Positions 50,701 to 58,218 are shown, counted from the first letter of the stretch. The stretch is DNA of 64,000 nt from Flavimaricola sp. (GCA_020629175.1 JAHDDU010000007.1:22323-86322); one strand, 5' to 3'. Notes: generated from the sequence alone by a model not told the origin. Translations and numbers: made by a program.

Positions 50701-51342
50701 ATTGGACGCGTCTTCGATGACCGCAACATGAACGGCTATCAGGACGGCGTGACACCGTTTGAGGAAGAGCGCAGCGCCGGAGTCACTGACCAGACCTATG
50801 ATAGTGGCAAATTCACCGCGCCGCCTGAAGATCCGCCAGAGGCCGAACCCGGTCTGTCAAATGCGCGTGTCGTGACGGTCGACGGCACCGTCATCACCAC
50901 GGACGAATACGGTCGCTTTAGCGTCCCATGTGCGGCCTTGCCGGCAAACATCGGCTCGAACTTTACGCTGAAGCTGGATGAGACCAGCCTGCCCACCGGC
51001 TATCAGGTGACGAGTGAGAACCCACGCACCGTGCGCCTCACTCCGGGCACGATGGCGCGTATGAACTTTGGAGCCGCACTCGCCGACGTGATCGATGTGG
51101 CGCTGACGGAGCATGCGTTTGTGAATGGCCAACCGCGCGCAGCGCTGGCGCAGGGTATCGATGCGCTTGCCTTCCAGATGGGCGACGCGCCGACGATGCT
51201 GCGCCTGACGTATATGATGCGTGGTGAGGGTGCTAATGTGGCGCGGGCCCGGCTCGACATGGTCGAGCAGATGATCCGAGAGCGATGGACCGGGTCAGGC
51301 CGGAACCTGACAATCGAACGCACCATTGCAGAGGGGCAATAA
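38773..51342 (+). CDS. Giant 4189-residue tandem-Ig-repeat surface protein (DUF7507/DUF11 type)
   Basis: The protein starts MTTSVLNRFWKTCFAGALAL with a Sec-type signal peptide (cleavage near SVLA-TP, residue 29). Residues 30-232 form a distinct N-terminal domain rich in Asn, Gly and Phe. Residues 233-3970 consist of about 31 Ig-like repeats averaging 120 residues, each with a core such as VGDVLTYEFEVTNTGNVTL and TYTVTQADVDAG. The last (3843-3970) is a classic DUF11 unit. An SdrD-B-like domain with VFDDRNMNGYQDG follows, and a 100-residue tail ending in RARLDMVEQMIRERWTG. No RTX nonapeptides, LPXTG or PEP-CTERM sorting signal is present. One base separates its stop from the barrel gene. I infer a cell-surface fibre or adhesin; the ligand is unknown. 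Confidence 0.9.
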   Translation: MTTSVLNRFWKTCFAGALALGTADSVLATPYTTTVPNSGLALPTEYPEAGGVVIVLTGANGQVYYQFSDPQGAFQGFNNNGDPQAFEGNPFTINNPLTLDCGFTSCTDYFGGSIARMDVRFSAYDGDTQPGGFDENDINLLLNGFDLGSWSGIQTELTNDDGTTSFGFTTGFGNNTFNTAWFESTDPALLNNILTTGQMTTQVFDADPNDNYWDFRRGPSLAQEELRTVAPGLEFEKTLVGGSTTFAAVGDVLNYEYEVTNIGSVRINDIMVTDDKIPNVMCPPPPNNSLDEVPAGSPSPNSFTCTGTYIVTQADVDAGTLTNIATADGDPEFGELGTIQDTVTLTGPTQTNSMTLDKVGSPSPFGAVGSTVNYTFTITNTGNTTLTNVVVTDPLVPSLSCNIASIEPLSAANPTNTATCTAAYTITQADVDAFAINGTQLINTANGTADAPDGSTVTATGGSAIDGQPAAPAMSLVKTAVQADFDAVGDVLDFQIAITNTGNVTWPGPPAVTDALTGGASCPAGAVAPGATVTCTASYTIQQSDLDAGSVLNEASAEITVGGQTASDAGNVTVDAVITPSMTILKQLQAGSPSPYTAVGDSLVYEYVLTNTGNVSLDNFTITDDQVTATCPAGPIAPNASITCTSAPYVIDQNDLNNGSVTNVANGDAQTPGGDPVASPTTTLTVQADQQPAMGMVKTAPPVTPIQFVDGFVITYIYDVTNTGNVTLAGPIDVVDDKIGAPFECTPGPLAPGAAVQCSATYTVTQADVQNGFVTNNAFATDGTTQSNSDSATVPQSGTPALDLVKTATSTDFTSTSDVLSYSFEIINTGDVTLSLANNPITINDPDATIDAGCTQPPLLYPVGSANTPQSYTCTATFNGLTQADLDAGEFTNTADASFPYTPPASGTPTVVSSAPTSATVTSSITPMFTFTKSSTDDYSNVGDVVTYTFTAENLTNQTITSVDVVDPLLGGAVCTISNIGPLATGNCTGTYSVTQADLDRGFIDNSADATATSPTGLTVTETDTETVSINPAAQIRSLDLTKTATPQSFSSVGDVIDFVIEVENTGNLTLENIVVNDPDLGLTCAIATLAPLASDNSCTGSYTITQADIDNGGYTNTATATANGVPPQPVSETVSGPARVASFDFSKSFDAPFTAVGDQVRFTLRVENTGNVTLNNVVLNDPFFDPDLVCNIGSLAPGAVDTSCFGDYIVDQDDVDAGSITNAATLDATAVGQPPLSGAANVTVPGPARQPAMVVTKSEADGSGDFANLPTTETYTFTVENTGNVRLSNIVLTDALTGFSCPIAPLDPGQTATTCADSSPLSTTYTITQADIDNGALTNTATVTADTPPGVPSISETGSETLAGPDQLPALTVVKSETSGANFSAVGDQITYDYVVTNAGNITIDQQISVADDQTTVSCPATPSAGIAPGATLTCTSVYTVTQADLDAGQVVNVASASVSQPVVPSSTYPGGVANVTSPQVSETVQASQQPALSITKRIQPGTSTTYDAPGNLSNASDPNNLIFEFIVTNSGNVTTTAPITVDDAAIPANITCTTAPLAPGEQAICQATWAPDQTDVDNGSFTNSATASTVFDGSTVTTPTPGEATAFAVQRPEISIAKAFVSITNGVFDVGNVATYEFTVTNTGNTSTLGPVTVNDNLIGAISCGTSALAPGDVVTCQGTYTITQDDFDLGSVTNIASGTDGTTTSDPTSETIPADANPAISIDKIALAPVTATQAGDTIDYQFTITNTSPGNGTVRPALGPSFTIDDDKIGSFTCSSGSALQPDASFSCTATYTVTQADVDAVSGTGPDGFVTNNATGSTVFGSTDVVSPPDQVTVNLSGSPALEVVKTATNQTDPGQPADVGDTLNFAIQVSNTGNQTISNVIVTDPMLTNLTCPPGSPDPNNLTIAPNSQITCNGTYVVTQGDLDGQSIANTANASGSTPSGGSVTDDGSTTYPPATPNPSLNVTKEVLNVSPFEDFSTPGQQITFRVTVLNDGNITINGVEVTDSIVPGTCAIGTLAPGDSNNTCEFIYTVTQQDVDNGGVNNTATATGEPASAPGTTTTGTGSTTATGPTAQPAIGLSKEGTAPLAGNLFDAPGQTITYLYTVANLGNVTLTQTPTVVDDRITSVVCDPMPADGLAPGEELQCTGSYVTDQDDVDAGFVTNIADATMTNEYGGPDLTATQTETIDATRTTGLTIDKVASNTTNVMVGDTITYTYTVTNTGNVRLTDVTLDDQHTSASGTTALAISPSNVIAVMQPAEVVTLTSTYTITQDDIDAGTAISNTVSVTTTSPPGTTPPEGTATEEVTLETGDGALTVIKTLPAPPASLIAGTDLVFRVEVANTGNVTLSAPVLTDSVTQVGATAPLPTNPPAIYQSGDGGTIGELEVGETWVYEVTYQLTQSDVDAGGISNSVLAEATDPQGNPVTDVSDNGTGGGDDPTVVTITPAGSMELIKTVRTAPANPAAGDTVVFEVTVLNDGNVTLTTPNLVEDLRRADTTPVDVQPDAFYESGDGDNDSALDVGETWIFTISYVLTQDDIDAGGLSNSVTATANDPSGTPVTDTSDNGTGGGDDPTPLVITADPQLEVIKSVATAPPTPPQVGDIVGFEITVANTGNVTLSAPVLTDTLTPNGGVPVTPAPFPQFDSGDTNADTNLSVGETWVYILDYELTQADIDAGGISNTVLAEATDPSGTPVDDISDNGSGGGSTPTTVTLPADPEITAVKTILNAPIAAGDVVEFNIAVTNTGNVTLTGVGVTSDTLERADMTPLTLTTGPDYLAADSGSVQGTLIAGETATYRATYVLTQADIDAGGISNSATVSGTPPTGPPVTDISGNGTGGPDDPTVLDITPTPAMTVSKTLASGGPTFDAVGDVLTYEFEVVNTGNVTLDPISINDPLITNAGGTITCPPTLLGPGDSLTCSGSYTITQADLDAGQVDNSASATDGTTTSPPDSETVLAQQNPALATDKAAVSVEVDGTVYPGVPSERYVVGAIVTYEYTVSNTGNVTITQPVSVSDNLIASVNCPALPATGLAPGADLVCTGTYTVTSDDVSLGSTTNLASATDGTTTSPITSETVPANGQPSLETVKTLLDVTNPDSTLSAGLGYDEVGDVLRYQFTVTNTGQVSFADPVTVSDTRIPGAISCFAPTAADPDLRPGESVTCEATYTVTQADLDAQTVVNEAFAETTFGGGTPVVSPPATETADVDAMPSVAVSKSAATLPLTGVGQVLTYTITVENTGNQTLQQVEATDPLLPGLVCEAASLAPGAVLTCADDYTVTQADIDAGSVVNTADVTAITPAGGAVTDTTSLTVDAPPPAPALEVEKIASIEPFGPAGSTIQYTFAVTNTGNVTLSNVQIEDAILTPAYTCTIATLAVGETNANCLMSYTVTQGDVDAGEVVNTVDVTATGPNGGVATATDTLLTEGMASAAELNVTKLAALTGPAEPGAVINYQLVVQNTGNVTVTPTGVSDVMTRADGTPIALDVPFAFTGGDSNNDGRIALTETWTYEATYTLTQADIDAGGVSNSATVDGTAPNGTPVSDTSDDGDDGDGNSSDDPTEILVPEAPGVVAVKTATTGGAVAGDTIEFEIAVTNTGNVSLLNVTVADNLTNNDGADISAGVVGPNLRTTPQVPGALQPAETWVYDVSYVLTQADVDSGGVSNSAVIDAVTSVGTPVTDISDSGDPGDGPGNDDPTSVTITAAPSVEVTKLAGAPVRAGEGLFDVTFTLQAENTGNVTLGELSMVDDLVAFAAPATVVAVTTPTSTGFVSGGASASFDGISDTEALAPGSAIAPGQVGEVVFTVTLDVTDGSPGQPNIVLFNADRIAGEVSADVSIATVAAADLEMSKSVSPRNAIVGDIVTYTLRVQNNGSFNENGLTLVDEMPSGLVLMEGTALINGSATPEPEVSGRNLLWQPLDLPAGQAIEVTFEARIVDGPGELTNRAYIVGPDGRILSNIATATIQIRPEAVFDCGDVIGRVFDDRNMNGYQDGVTPFEEERSAGVTDQTYDSGKFTAPPEDPPEAEPGLSNARVVTVDGTVITTDEYGRFSVPCAALPANIGSNFTLKLDETSLPTGYQVTSENPRTVRLTPGTMARMNFGAALADVIDVALTEHAFVNGQPRAALAQGIDALAFQMGDAPTMLRLTYMMRGEGANVARARLDMVEQMIRERWTGSGRNLTIERTIAEGQ
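39469..50682 (+). repeat. Tandem array coding for about 31 Ig-like repeats
   Basis: The repeated unit is at protein level, with about 350 bp per unit; the DNA copies are well diverged, so the array is old rather than a recent amplification. Two classes occur. The short class (units 1-17 and 23-27) has the form C-x(about 13-20)-C-x-x-YTVTQADVDAG. The Cys-less class (units 18-22 at 45358-47334 and units 28-31 at 49066-50682) often has GETWxYxxxYxLTQADIDAGG. Units 19, 20 and 22 end in NGTGGGDDPT-like acidic linkers, as do 28 and 29. The final unit, 50299-50682, is DUF11. Confidence 0.88.
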
Positions 51343-51343
51343 G

Positions 51344-54300
51344 ATGCTGAAACTCACGATGAAACAGCTGCGTTCCTTTGCGGTGCTTTGCGCCTCCTTT
51401 TTCGCGATTGCCCATCCTGTGGCGGCCGACACGGGGTTTGCGATCACCATCAATGGCTCGCAAATCGCTGGTGATCCTGTTGTGGCCCAGCAGGTGCGAC
51501 GCGCAGACGAGGCATTGCAGGACGCCGACGTTCAGATCACCTACGATGGCTTTGGCACGCGCCCGCGGCTCGATCTAGAGCTCGTGGGCCCGGCGCGGGC
51601 CTATCGTCCGGGCGATGTGGTCACGGTCCAAAGTGCGCTGAACTATCCGGCATATATCTCCCGTGGCGAGGTGCGGGTGATTGATATGGGCACAACCGGC
51701 GGCCCAAGTACGCTTGCCGTCATTCCGATCCAGCCCAACGGGCGCGCCCGGATTGCCGTCCCCGCGGGCGAGAATGTTGTTGTCGTGCACCGCGTCTATG
51801 ATGCCCAAGGCCGCTATGATGAAACGCGCGCCATTCCACTGGATCGTCCGCTGGGCGCCAGCGCGCGCGACGGGATTGAGGGTGGCGATAGCCTCCTTGC
51901 GCGGCAGCGTATTCCTGTGTTCGGGGGGGCTGTCACGGTCTCGGGCGCAAATGTTGCGCCGGGCGCCTCTGTCACCGCGCTGGGGGAGCCTGTTCGGGCC
52001 GATGCCTCGGGCCGCTTTGTCATCCAGCGCATTTTGCCTGCGGGAGATTACGGGGTTGGTGTGCGTGTCCAAGGGGCCGGGCAGAACGTCTCTATCGTCC
52101 GCGATGTTGAGGTGCCGGCCTCGCAATTTTTCTATGTCGGAACGCTTGATCTGACCTATGGCTACCGCCGGACAGAAGGGGGCGCGCGTGAGAGCTATGA
52201 CACCGGGCGTTTGGCCTTTTTCATCGAAGGACGGACGCAGAGTGGGTATGAGATCACGGCCTCTGCCGACAGCGGCGAAGGAGAGATCCGCGATATTTTC
52301 CGCAGGCTCGATGACCGCGATCCGCGCGACACGTTCCTGCGCGTGGACCCGCGCGATCTCTATCCCACATACGGTGACGATAGCACGCTGGAAGATCGCA
52401 CGCCGACCTCTGGCAACGTGTTCCTGCGGATCGAGCGTGAGGGCAATTACCTGCAATGGGGCGACTTCGAAGCGCAGCTGGATGGTGATACCTACGTTCG
52501 CAATGACCGGACACTTTACGGTCTCTCCGGCTATGGTGCGACCCGCAGCCAAACCTCTCAGGGCGAGCCTCGGGCGCAGGCGCTGGTCTATGCAGCCCAG
52601 CCTGATCAGGTACCAGTCCGCGATGTGCTGCTTGGCACGGGCGGCTCGCTCTACCAATTGAGCGAGCGGGATATTTCGCGTGGAACGGAAACGCTCAGCG
52701 TACAGTACCGCGATGCCGACACAGGCCGCATCATTTCAACCCAGCGGCTGACCGCCGGGCAGGACTACGACATCAACTACATCCAAGGCCGCGTTTTGCT
52801 GCGTCGCCCACTGCAAGGCAGCACGAACGAAGGGGTCGTAGTCGGCTCCGCTGGCGACGGGATCGACGTCGTGCTGGTGGCGCAATATGAATACACGCCA
52901 GACGCGGGCGATCTGGACGGTTTTGCCTATGGCGGCCGGGTAGAAGGCTGGCTGACCGATGAAATCCGGTTCGGCATCGCCGGATTGGTTGAGGAAACGG
53001 GCAGCGCGGATCAGACGCTGTTGGGTGCGGATTTCCTCTATCAGGTTTCTGAAGACAGCTACCTCCGCCTCGAATACGCCCGATCAGAAGGGCCTGGGTT
53101 CGGCTCCTCCTTCTCGGCAGACGGCGGCCTGGTCTTTGATCCTGATGGCGTTGCCTCTGGCACGGGCGAAGCCATCCGGCTGGAAGCCCGCGCCAAATTT
53201 GCGGACTTTGGGCTTGGCTATCTCAGCCTGCCGGGCACCGTCGGCTTTTACTATGAGGGGCGGACCGAAGGCTTTGCAACGCTCGACACTCAGGTCACAA
53301 GTGCAACGGGGGATGAGACGTTCTGGGGCATCAGCGCCGAGGTCACGATCCGCGAAGGGCTTGAATTCGCGGCGAAGTACGACGACTACAGCAACGCCGT
53401 AGGTCAGTTTGACCGGATCGGAACGCTGGACGTGTCTTACGACCTCAGCCCTACACTGACCGTCACGGCGGGCCTTGAATATCGCGACATTCTTGATGCT
53501 AACGAGAATGGGTCGCGCACGGATGTTGCCCTGAGGCTCGACTATCAGGCAAGTGATGTGGCCTCGGTCTATGGCTATGTGCAAGGCACCGTGGCCATGG
53601 CGGGTCTGGAGCGGAACGACCGCGTCGGCGTTGGTGCCGAGGTAACGCTGGCGAATGGCTGGACGCTCTCTGGCGAAGTCTCAGGCGGCAGCACCGGGGC
53701 AGGCGGGCGTTTGCTGGCCAGCTATGCGGACGAGAACGGCGGCAGCCGCTACATCGGCTACACCCTGCAACCCGGTCGCGATATCTCAGGCGTAGACCTG
53801 CGGGGCCGCGATGCCGGACAGATCGTTCTGGGCGGACGCCAGCAGATCAGTGACGATGTCTCTGTCTTTGGCGAAAACAGCTATGACATGTTTGGGCGCT
53901 ATCGCTCGTTGTCGAGTGCCTATGGCGTGACTTACGCACCAAACGATGTGTGGACGACCTCCATCGTGATGGACTACGGGCGTGTCTCTGACGACGCAGA
54001 CAATGACTTTGATCGGGCCTCGATCTCCATCGGTATGCAATACGCGACTGAAACGATTGAGGCGAGCGGCAGGCTTGAGTTGCGCACAGAAAATGGCCTG
54101 CGTTCTGGCGAGCAGATTGAGAGCGATACGCTCTTGCTTACGAGTGATCTGTCCTACCGCATCGACGAGGATCAGCGGCTCGTCTTCTCGGCAGAGCTCG
54201 CTCGGACAGAGACGGAGCAGAGCACCACGCTTGACGGCGATTATGCGGATGTCCGGCTGGGCTATGCCTATCGCCCGGTGGAAGATGATCGCCTCAATGT

Positions 54301-54751
54301 TTTGGCCCGCTACCGTTTCTTGATTGACGAATATGGCCAGCGGATCGAGGGCAACGATGAAAATGGGCCGCTGCAGCGCAGCCACGTGTTCAGCGTTGAC
54401 GCAAGCTACGACCTTGACCGTAACTGGACCTTGGGGGCCAAGCTCGGCTACCGCTCCGCCGAAACCGCAGCATCAGAAGGGGACGCTTACACCCGCAACG
54501 ATGCCTGGTTGGCCGTCGCCAGTGCGCGTTACCACATGGTCAACAACTGGGACGCGCTGATCGAGCTGCGCAGCTTTAACCTCGTGCAGGCAGAGACGTC
54601 TGACTTTGGGGTGCTTGCAGCAGGCTACCGCCAGATCAATGAGAATGTCAGTGTTGGTGTCGGCTACAACTTCGGCAGCTTCTCTGACGATTTGAACGAT
54701 CTTGTACAGGATGACAGCGGCATGTTCGTGAACCTGATCGCGCAATTCTGA
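51344..54751 (+). CDS. Outer-membrane beta-barrel partner of the giant repeat protein
   Basis: The 1135-residue protein has a signal peptide (FAVLCASFFAIAHPVAA, cleavage near residue 29). Two beta-sandwich domains follow, one around residues 60-165 and a carboxypeptidase-regulatory-like one with GRFVIQRILPAGDYGVGVRV. From about residue 260 the chain alternates like a large beta-barrel (FFYVGTLDLTYGYR, LYPTYGDDSTLEDRTPTSGN, FLRIEREGNYLQWGDFEAQL) and ends VNLIAQF with a terminal Phe for BAM recognition. No TonB box or plug is evident. ATG 51344 follows GAGGGGC and lies one base after the upstream stop, so translation is coupled. It may anchor or export the giant protein (inference). Confidence 0.85.
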   Translation: MLKLTMKQLRSFAVLCASFFAIAHPVAADTGFAITINGSQIAGDPVVAQQVRRADEALQDADVQITYDGFGTRPRLDLELVGPARAYRPGDVVTVQSALNYPAYISRGEVRVIDMGTTGGPSTLAVIPIQPNGRARIAVPAGENVVVVHRVYDAQGRYDETRAIPLDRPLGASARDGIEGGDSLLARQRIPVFGGAVTVSGANVAPGASVTALGEPVRADASGRFVIQRILPAGDYGVGVRVQGAGQNVSIVRDVEVPASQFFYVGTLDLTYGYRRTEGGARESYDTGRLAFFIEGRTQSGYEITASADSGEGEIRDIFRRLDDRDPRDTFLRVDPRDLYPTYGDDSTLEDRTPTSGNVFLRIEREGNYLQWGDFEAQLDGDTYVRNDRTLYGLSGYGATRSQTSQGEPRAQALVYAAQPDQVPVRDVLLGTGGSLYQLSERDISRGTETLSVQYRDADTGRIISTQRLTAGQDYDINYIQGRVLLRRPLQGSTNEGVVVGSAGDGIDVVLVAQYEYTPDAGDLDGFAYGGRVEGWLTDEIRFGIAGLVEETGSADQTLLGADFLYQVSEDSYLRLEYARSEGPGFGSSFSADGGLVFDPDGVASGTGEAIRLEARAKFADFGLGYLSLPGTVGFYYEGRTEGFATLDTQVTSATGDETFWGISAEVTIREGLEFAAKYDDYSNAVGQFDRIGTLDVSYDLSPTLTVTAGLEYRDILDANENGSRTDVALRLDYQASDVASVYGYVQGTVAMAGLERNDRVGVGAEVTLANGWTLSGEVSGGSTGAGGRLLASYADENGGSRYIGYTLQPGRDISGVDLRGRDAGQIVLGGRQQISDDVSVFGENSYDMFGRYRSLSSAYGVTYAPNDVWTTSIVMDYGRVSDDADNDFDRASISIGMQYATETIEASGRLELRTENGLRSGEQIESDTLLLTSDLSYRIDEDQRLVFSAELARTETEQSTTLDGDYADVRLGYAYRPVEDDRLNVLARYRFLIDEYGQRIEGNDENGPLQRSHVFSVDASYDLDRNWTLGAKLGYRSAETAASEGDAYTRNDAWLAVASARYHMVNNWDALIELRSFNLVQAETSDFGVLAAGYRQINENVSVGVGYNFGSFSDDLNDLVQDDSGMFVNLIAQF

Positions 54752-54763
54752 CCTGGTGCAAAC

Positions 54764-54801
54764 AAAAAGGGCCGCACCCGGCAACCGGGTGCGGCCCTTT
54801 T
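54764..54801. terminator. Bidirectional terminator
   Basis: A perfect 13-bp stem GGGCCGCACCCGG/CCGGGTGCGGCCC (54769-54781 / 54785-54797) with loop CAA is flanked by A5 on the left and TTTT on the right. It serves both the barrel gene (plus) and convergent purL (minus). Confidence 0.92.
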
Positions 54802-54818
54802 GCTTTGTCCGGTGTGCG

Positions 54819-56978
54819 TTAACCGACAGCGGCCTCGAAACCAGATGTATAAAGCGCGGTCAGATCATCCATATGTGCGCTCTCATCACCCAACGTGACG
54901 CTATCGCCGCCGAGGCTGCCTACTTCGATCAAGGTCAGGCCCTGTTTTGCTGCAACCTCGCGCAATGCCCCGGGCTGTTCGCCTGAGCAGGCGATCAGAT
55001 AGCGGGCCTGATCCTCGCCAAAGAGCTTGCTGATCGTCTTAGGCAGCAACGTGACCCCGGTACCTGCCGCATAGGCCAGCTCGAACGCCGCCAGCGCGAG
55101 GCCGCCATCCGATAGGTCTGTGCAGGCGCCAATGTTCTCGCGGTTTGCGCGAATGAAATCACCATGGGCACGCTCCGCCTCCAGATCGACATGCGGCGCA
55201 TCGCCGTCCGCTCGTCCGGCCACTTCTGCGAGAAGAGCAGACTGTCCCAGGTGACCAAGCGTATTGCCCAGCAACAGCAGTGTGTCACCATCCTTGCCAG
55301 TCCCGGCGATGATGTCGCGGAGCGACGAGAAGAGTCCCACTGCGCCAATCGTTGGGGTCGGCAGGATGCCTTTGCCGTCCGTCTCGTTATAAAGAGAAAC
55401 ATTGCCCGACACGATTGGCATATCAAGCGCTGCCACAGCCTCACCGATGCCTTGGATTGCACCCACAAACTGTCCCATGATCTCGGGCTTCTCGGGGTTG
55501 CCAAAGTTCATGTTGTCAGTCGTTGCCAGCGGCTTGGCCCCGAGGGCCGTCAGGTTACGATACGCCTCGGCCACCGCCTGTTTACCACCCTCAACAGGGT
55601 TGGCCTTGACGTAGCGCGGGGTCACATCGCTGGTGAAGGCCACCGCCTTGTCCGTGCCATGGATGCGGATGATTCCAGCACCCGCACCGGGCGTGCGCAG
55701 CGTATCGGCCATGACTTGCGTGTCGTATTGCTCATACACCCAGGCCTTGGAGGCGTAATTGGGGCTGAAAAGAAGCGCCTTCAGCCCATCCATCGGCGTG
55801 ATGTCAGGGATATCCGTCAAGGGCTCTGCGGCCGGTGTCGGCACCCAAGGCCGGTCGTATTCCGGCGCGGTGGAGGCAAGCTTGGACAACGGCAGGTCGG
55901 CCTTCACTTCGCCGTTGTGCATGATGAGGAAGCGATCCTCGGGCAGTGTTTCACCGACGATTGCGAAATCCAGGTCCCATTTCTCGAACACCGCACGAGC
56001 CTCGGCCTCCAGCTCGGGCTTGAGGACCATGAGCATCCGCTCCTGACTTTCAGACAGCATCATCTCATAGGCCGTCATATTCTCTTCGCGCTGCGGGACG
56101 TTTTCCAGATCAAGCCGCACGCCAAGGCCGCCCTTGTCGCCCATCTCCACAGCCGAGCAGGTCAGGCCCGCGGCGCCCATGTCCTGAATGGAAATCACAG
56201 CCCCCGTTGCCATCAGCTCCAGCGTGGCCTCCATCAGCCGCTTTTCAGTGAAGGGATCGCCCACCTGCACGGTCGGACGCTTTTCTTCGATGCTGTCGTC
56301 AAATTCTGCAGAGGCCATTGTCGCTCCGCCAACACCATCGCGGCCGGTTTTGGCCCCGAGGTAGACCACTGGCATGCCAACACCAGAGGCTGCGGAATAG
56401 AATATCTTGTCAGTATCCGCGAGGCCCGCGGCAAAGGCGTTTACGAGGCAATTTCCATTGTAGGAGGCATCAAACCGCACTTCGCCGCCAACCGTTGGGA
56501 CGCCAAAGCAATTGCCGTATCCCCCCACGCCCGCAACAACGCCCGAGACAAGCTGCTTGGTTTTCGGATGGCTTGGCTCGCCAAACGACAGCGCATTCAT
56601 CGCCGCAATCGGACGCGCGCCCATCGTGAAGACATCGCGCAGGATACCGCCCACGCCTGTGGCGGCGCCCTGGTAGGGCTCGATGTAGCTGGGGTGGTTG
56701 TGGCTCTCCATCTTGAAGACGATGCACTGCCCGTCGCCGATATCGACGATGCCCGCATTCTCACCCGGTCCGCAGATCACTTGCGGGCCTTCGGTCGGCA
56801 GGGTGCGGAGCCATTTCTTTGAGGATTTGTACGAGCAATGCTCGTTCCACATGGCCGAGAAAATGCCCATCTCTGTATAGTTCGGATCGCGGTTCAGGAT
56901 CCTCTTCACCTCGGACCACTCGTCGGGCGTGAACCCATGTGCGGCAATGACGTCTTCGGTGATGGCTGGATCTTGCAT
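54819..56978 (-). CDS. purL: Phosphoribosylformylglycinamidine synthase subunit PurL
   Basis: PurL is the synthetase subunit of the PurLQS complex and makes FGAM in purine synthesis. The 719-residue small-type protein has the expected motifs: [14 protein letters not shown], the ATP/metal region [24 protein letters not shown], and GGEVRFD. The AIRS-like C-terminal repeat includes [12 protein letters not shown] (read as [12 protein letters not shown]), and [17 protein letters not shown] follows near the end. Length and N-terminus ([22 protein letters not shown]) are normal. purS and purQ are not adjacent in the window. Confidence 0.96.
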   Translation of the reverse strand: MQDPAITEDVIAAHGFTPDEWSEVKRILNRDPNYTEMGIFSAMWNEHCSYKSSKKWLRTLPTEGPQVICGPGENAGIVDIGDGQCIVFKMESHNHPSYIEPYQGAATGVGGILRDVFTMGARPIAAMNALSFGEPSHPKTKQLVSGVVAGVGGYGNCFGVPTVGGEVRFDASYNGNCLVNAFAAGLADTDKIFYSAASGVGMPVVYLGAKTGRDGVGGATMASAEFDDSIEEKRPTVQVGDPFTEKRLMEATLELMATGAVISIQDMGAAGLTCSAVEMGDKGGLGVRLDLENVPQREENMTAYEMMLSESQERMLMVLKPELEAEARAVFEKWDLDFAIVGETLPEDRFLIMHNGEVKADLPLSKLASTAPEYDRPWVPTPAAEPLTDIPDITPMDGLKALLFSPNYASKAWVYEQYDTQVMADTLRTPGAGAGIIRIHGTDKAVAFTSDVTPRYVKANPVEGGKQAVAEAYRNLTALGAKPLATTDNMNFGNPEKPEIMGQFVGAIQGIGEAVAALDMPIVSGNVSLYNETDGKGILPTPTIGAVGLFSSLRDIIAGTGKDGDTLLLLGNTLGHLGQSALLAEVAGRADGDAPHVDLEAERAHGDFIRANRENIGACTDLSDGGLALAAFELAYAAGTGVTLLPKTISKLFGEDQARYLIACSGEQPGALREVAAKQGLTLIEVGSLGGDSVTLGDESAHMDDLTALYTSGFEAAVG

Positions 56979-57040
56979 GCGGGCCCCCTGTCGTGCTTGC
57001 CTCGGCTTTTAGGCGACGGTGAGGAGGAGGGGAAGAGCGC

Positions 57041-57631
57041 ATGCGCAAGGTTTTGATGTTGGATGTCGATGGGGTGATTGTGCGGCCCACCAACGTGCGG
57101 GCCCGAGCGTGGTCCGACACCCTCGAAGCCGATCTTGGGCTGGCAAAATCAACCCTGTCAGAAAAGTTCTTCAAGCCTCATTGGAACGAGATTGTTACCG
57201 GTCAGCGCGCTCTGATGCCCCTATTGCAAAGGGCACTCAATGGTACCGGCGTAGATGCTAGCGCATTGCGTGACTATTGGTTCTCGCAGGATGCGCGGGT
57301 TGTTGAGGATGTGCTGGAAGACGTCATCCATGCACGCCACAGCGGGTGGACCGTTTTCCTTGCGACCAACCAAGAGCATGAGCGCGCGGAGTATTTGATG
57401 GACGTTGTGAGGCTACGCGAGCATTTCGACGGGATATTCTACTCAGCGTCCTTGGGGGCGAAGAAACCTGAACTCGGTTTCTTTGAAAGGACAGGGGAAG
57501 AAGACGCGCTTCTAGTCGACGATACAGTGGCCAATGTCGAGGCCGCCCGGCATTTTGGATGGCGCGCGCACCTTTGGAGCGAGGGGCAGCGGTTGCGCGA
57601 TGTCTTGGATCAGGACAGCGGGCGGCAATAG
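57041..57631 (+). CDS. HAD-superfamily hydrolase
   Basis: The 196-residue protein has motif I LDVDGVI, motif II in VFLATNQEHERA, motif III Lys in GAKKPELGFFE and motif IV LLVDDTVANVEAARHFGW. An alpha-helical C1 cap lies between motifs I and II. The pattern resembles the phosphatase group often annotated as haloacid dehalogenase-like; its substrate is unknown. A very strong ribosome binding site (GAGGAGGAGGGG) precedes the start. The gene is divergent from purL and overlaps the convergent secreted-protein gene by 22 bp. Confidence 0.88.
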   Translation: MRKVLMLDVDGVIVRPTNVRARAWSDTLEADLGLAKSTLSEKFFKPHWNEIVTGQRALMPLLQRALNGTGVDASALRDYWFSQDARVVEDVLEDVIHARHSGWTVFLATNQEHERAEYLMDVVRLREHFDGIFYSASLGAKKPELGFFERTGEEDALLVDDTVANVEAARHFGWRAHLWSEGQRLRDVLDQDSGRQ

Positions 57632-58218
57632 TTTCTTTGGTAATCCTCTATGGCGGCGGCGAGATCGCGAACCGTGTCGTGTGATGGGTCAACCCACATG
57701 ACGTAGTTTGGCGTCGCCACGTCTCGCTCGATGATGGGCCAATTTTCGGGGTGGGAGGTCTGGAACGCGACTTGATCGCGAGGGCTTTCGCGGAACTGGC
57801 CTTTGGCCGGCTGTCCCGGTGGTGTTTCAAAGAGGATGAGGCCTGAGGAGCCGAGCGTCTCGGTTCGGTGCGACCAGCTATAAAGGCGTCCGTCCGCGTC
57901 ACGCGAGAGGGTTGCGGACGACAAATCGACGACGACACGGGAAATCACGACGTTCTCATGGGTCGCCGCTGTAAGAGCCAAGAGGCATCCATCTACCAGC
58001 ATTGCCTGTCCTAGACTGGTCAAGGGCGGATACAGCGTCCACTCCAGACCTGGTTCTACAGGCTCCGGTGGTGGAGGCTGGTCAAGCGAAAGGCCCTCAA
58101 TCCGCGCGGCAAGGGCGAGCTGACCGTCACTTTGGGCAAACACAGTGAGGGGCGCGAAAAAGAGTGCCCACATTAAGAAGTATCGGAGTTTGGACCCACC
58201 ACATTTGCTCGTTCGCAT
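57610..58218 (-). CDS. Hypothetical secreted protein
   Basis: A protein of about 202 residues that I do not recognise. It begins MRTSKCGGSKLRYFLMWALF with a signal peptide ending near LTVFAQ. The mature part has a Pro-rich stretch (LDQPPPPEPVEPGLEW) and a compact domain with single Cys residues (LVDGCLLALTAAT, RNYCRPLS) that could form one disulfide. No repeat, lipobox or membrane anchor is visible. The start could also be at 58254 or 58230; ATG 58218 puts the signal peptide at the N-terminus. The 3' end overlaps the HAD gene. Confidence 0.6.
   Translation of the reverse strand: MRTSKCGGSKLRYFLMWALFFAPLTVFAQSDGQLALAARIEGLSLDQPPPPEPVEPGLEWTLYPPLTSLGQAMLVDGCLLALTAATHENVVISRVVVDLSSATLSRDADGRLYSWSHRTETLGSSGLILFETPPGQPAKGQFRESPRDQVAFQTSHPENWPIIERDVATPNYVMWVDPSHDTVRDLAAAIEDYQRNYCRPLS

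Noticed and set aside
38773-51342. RTX/type I secretion adhesin
   Set aside because: No GGxGxDxxx nonapeptide series, no C-terminal type I signal, and no ABC/MFP pair nearby; a Sec signal peptide is present.
51340-51346. Frameshift splitting one fused giant-plus-barrel gene
   Set aside because: The barrel has its own ribosome binding site and full signal peptide immediately after the stop, so two separate proteins are intended.
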